Below the pieces are notes generated by a model. That model was given only the letters and a program-made list of their open reading frames with translations, was not told the origin of the DNA and did no database searches. From JAUXIQ01 sp030620925 [NCBI: Nitrospinota bacterium] (GTDB lineage: Bacteria; JAUXIQ01): a stretch of 6,593 nucleotides of DNA. A program made the translations under genes and the position numbers. The stretch covers positions 1 to 6,593 of the forward strand of contig JAUXIQ010000115.1 of NCBI GenBank assembly GCA_030620925.1, read 5' to 3'. Positions 5,899 through 6,593 of the stretch are shown here, in pieces (position 1 is the first letter of the stretch; each line of letters begins with the position of its first letter).

Positions 5899-5917
5899 TT
5901 TCAATGATGTTTCAATG
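5899..5917 (+). repeat. TTTCAATG direct repeat, 11-bp period
   Basis: TTTCAATG occurs at 5899-5906 and 5910-5917, with starts one helical turn (11 bp) apart, in the AT-rich gap between the tRNA and the DUF507 genes. It could be a protein-binding pair or chance in AT-rich DNA. Confidence 0.4.
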
Positions 5918-5981
5918 CCTGTTGTTTGTAATCCTGGATAGATATTCATACGTCTGTATTGATAAATATGGTGTATTTGCC

Positions 5982-6005
5982 TTTGCATAATGTTATCCAT
6001 GCAAA
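5982..6005. promoter_or_regulatory. Inverted repeat just upstream of the DUF507 promoter
   Basis: TTTGCAT (5982-5988) and ATGCAAA (5999-6005) form a perfect 7-bp dyad with a 10-bp centre, ending 2 bp before the -35 hexamer. A further ATTTGC at 5975-5980 could also pair with GCAAAT. The position suits an activator or dual regulator site. No binding protein can be named. Confidence 0.45.
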
Positions 6006-6007
6006 TA

Positions 6008-6037
6008 TTGACAATGCTGGGAACCCATAACTATAAT
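6008..6037 (+). promoter_or_regulatory. Sigma-70-type promoter for the DUF507 operon
   Basis: TTGACA (6008-6013), an 18-nt spacer and TATAAT (6032-6037): both hexamers match the consensus exactly. Transcription would start near 6044, giving a leader of about 45 nt before the first DUF507 gene. Confidence 0.8.
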
Positions 6038-6087
6038 AGATTCCTGGAAACTGGTCTGATATTTACATTTGGATATAAGGGGAGAGG

Positions 6088-6369
6088 ATGAAGCTGAGAA
6101 GCGAGATAATACACTTTATCGCCGAGGCACTGGCTGAGCAGGTGGTGGAGACGGGTCTTATCGAAACCGACTACTCTCAGGAGGAGCTGATCGAAAAGAT
6201 CCAGCGAGTCATTACCGAGGACCTTCTGGTGGAGGATCGCCTCAACGACGAAGTTCGGGAAATCCTGAGCAAGCACTCAGAACAGCTGGACAAGAGCCAT
6301 GCCAACTACAGCGAGATGTTCAGAATGGTGAAAAACCGTCTGGTCAGGGAACGCGGCCTTATCCTGTAA
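6088..6369 (+). CDS. DUF507 family protein, copy 1
   Basis: A 93-aa soluble, highly charged, probably mostly helical protein with no signal peptide or membrane segment. It begins MKLRSEIIHFIAEALAEQVV and carries a charged block LLVEDRLNDEVREIL (46-60), which I recognise as typical of the DUF507 family (function unknown). The C-terminal part (61-93) is Lys/Arg/Glu-rich. The ATG at 6088 has a good ribosome site, AAGGGGAG (6077-6084), and a consensus promoter upstream. The gene starts a small transcription unit with a second DUF507 gene 50 bp downstream. No biochemical role can be assigned from the sequence, and the family assignment rests on memory of the pattern. Confidence 0.8.
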   Translation: MKLRSEIIHFIAEALAEQVVETGLIETDYSQEELIEKIQRVITEDLLVEDRLNDEVREILSKHSEQLDKSHANYSEMFRMVKNRLVRERGLIL

Positions 6370-6406
6370 CAAAAATTAATCACTCCCCTTTTGCGCTTTG
6401 CCGGAG

Positions 6407-6413
6407 AGGAAGG
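6407..6413 (+). promoter_or_regulatory. Ribosome binding site of DUF507 copy 2
   Basis: AGGAAGG ends 6 nt before the ATG at 6420, a standard spacing that supports this start for an ORF truncated by the window edge. Confidence 0.65.
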
Positions 6414-6419
6414 TGTAGT

Positions 6420-6593
6420 ATGAGATTGAACAGGGAAAAAGTAAACCATATTGCAAAACTGATCGTGGAAGATTTTAATAAAGACGATAGAGTAGGCCTC
6501 TTGCAAGAAGCCAATGATACTCGGATCCATGTTTTCAAGATGATGCTTGACCAGCTAACGGTAGAAGACGAGATAGACGGGGATGTTCGGCGC
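6420..6593 (+). CDS. DUF507 family protein, copy 2 (3' end beyond window)
   Basis: The frame from ATG 6420 is open for 58 codons to the last base, so the C-terminus lies outside the window. It begins MRLNREKVNHIAKLIVEDF and aligns without gaps to copy 1 over all 58 residues. Both have M1, L3, E6, I11-A12, and the block V-E-D-x-[LI]-[ND]-x-[ED]-V-R at 48-57. The two genes are therefore divergent tandem paralogues, 50 bp apart and probably co-transcribed. Identity is clearly modest outside the shared block, so this is not a recent duplication. Function is unknown. Confidence 0.8.
   Translation, partial: MRLNREKVNHIAKLIVEDFNKDDRVGLLQEANDTRIHVFKMMLDQLTVEDEIDGDVRR

Noticed and set aside
5789-5917. 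tRNA-Gly 3' end as an integration (att) site of a mobile element
   Set aside because: No integrase and no repeat of the tRNA 3' end are visible downstream; the sequence continues into ordinary-looking DUF507 genes.
6370-6419. Hairpin CTCCCC...GGAGAG between the DUF507 genes as a terminator or ribosome-site sequestering element
   Set aside because: Only 5 of 6 pairs around a 14-nt loop and no T-run; too weak to call.

Overview
The window is a bacterial chromosomal segment with every recognisable gene on the + strand. It holds a nearly complete glycine cleavage system (GCS) operon, then a glycine tRNA, then the start of a second small operon encoding DUF507-family proteins. The split P-protein (GcvPA + GcvPB) and the LipM-type octanoyltransferase recall Firmicutes. 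DUF507 proteins are, from memory, typical of Desulfobacterota/'deltaproteobacteria', Nitrospirota, Acidobacteria, Aquificae and related uncultured lineages. I would guess an anaerobic or subsurface bacterium of one of those groups, but the sequence does not settle the phylum.

Layout: gcvT (49-1128, probably beginning before the window) - a 238-bp gap with short repeats - gcvH (1367-1762) - gcvPA (1797-3140, TTG start) - a 210-bp gap with a REP-like imperfect palindrome - gcvPB (3351-4841) - lipM (4838-5686, ATGA overlap with gcvPB) - tRNA-Gly(CCC) (5789-5864) - an AT-rich gap with a dyad and a TTGACA/TATAAT promoter - DUF507 gene 1 (6088-6369) - DUF507 gene 2 (6420 to the right edge, incomplete).

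How it works together: GcvPA/GcvPB form the PLP-dependent glycine decarboxylase (P). It loads the aminomethyl group onto the lipoyl arm of GcvH (H, Lys63). GcvT (T) then moves the one-carbon unit to tetrahydrofolate and releases ammonia. LipM would place the octanoyl precursor of lipoate on GcvH, so the operon carries the first step of its own cofactor attachment. The L-protein (dihydrolipoamide dehydrogenase) and lipoyl synthase LipA are not here and must be encoded elsewhere.

No transposase, integrase, phage gene, CRISPR array or defence system is visible. I do not see a clearly new system. The less ordinary points are the short repeat shared by both intra-operon gaps and gcvT, the glycine tRNA directly behind a glycine-catabolism operon with no visible terminator between, and a tandem pair of uncharacterised DUF507 genes behind a consensus promoter with a dyad just upstream.
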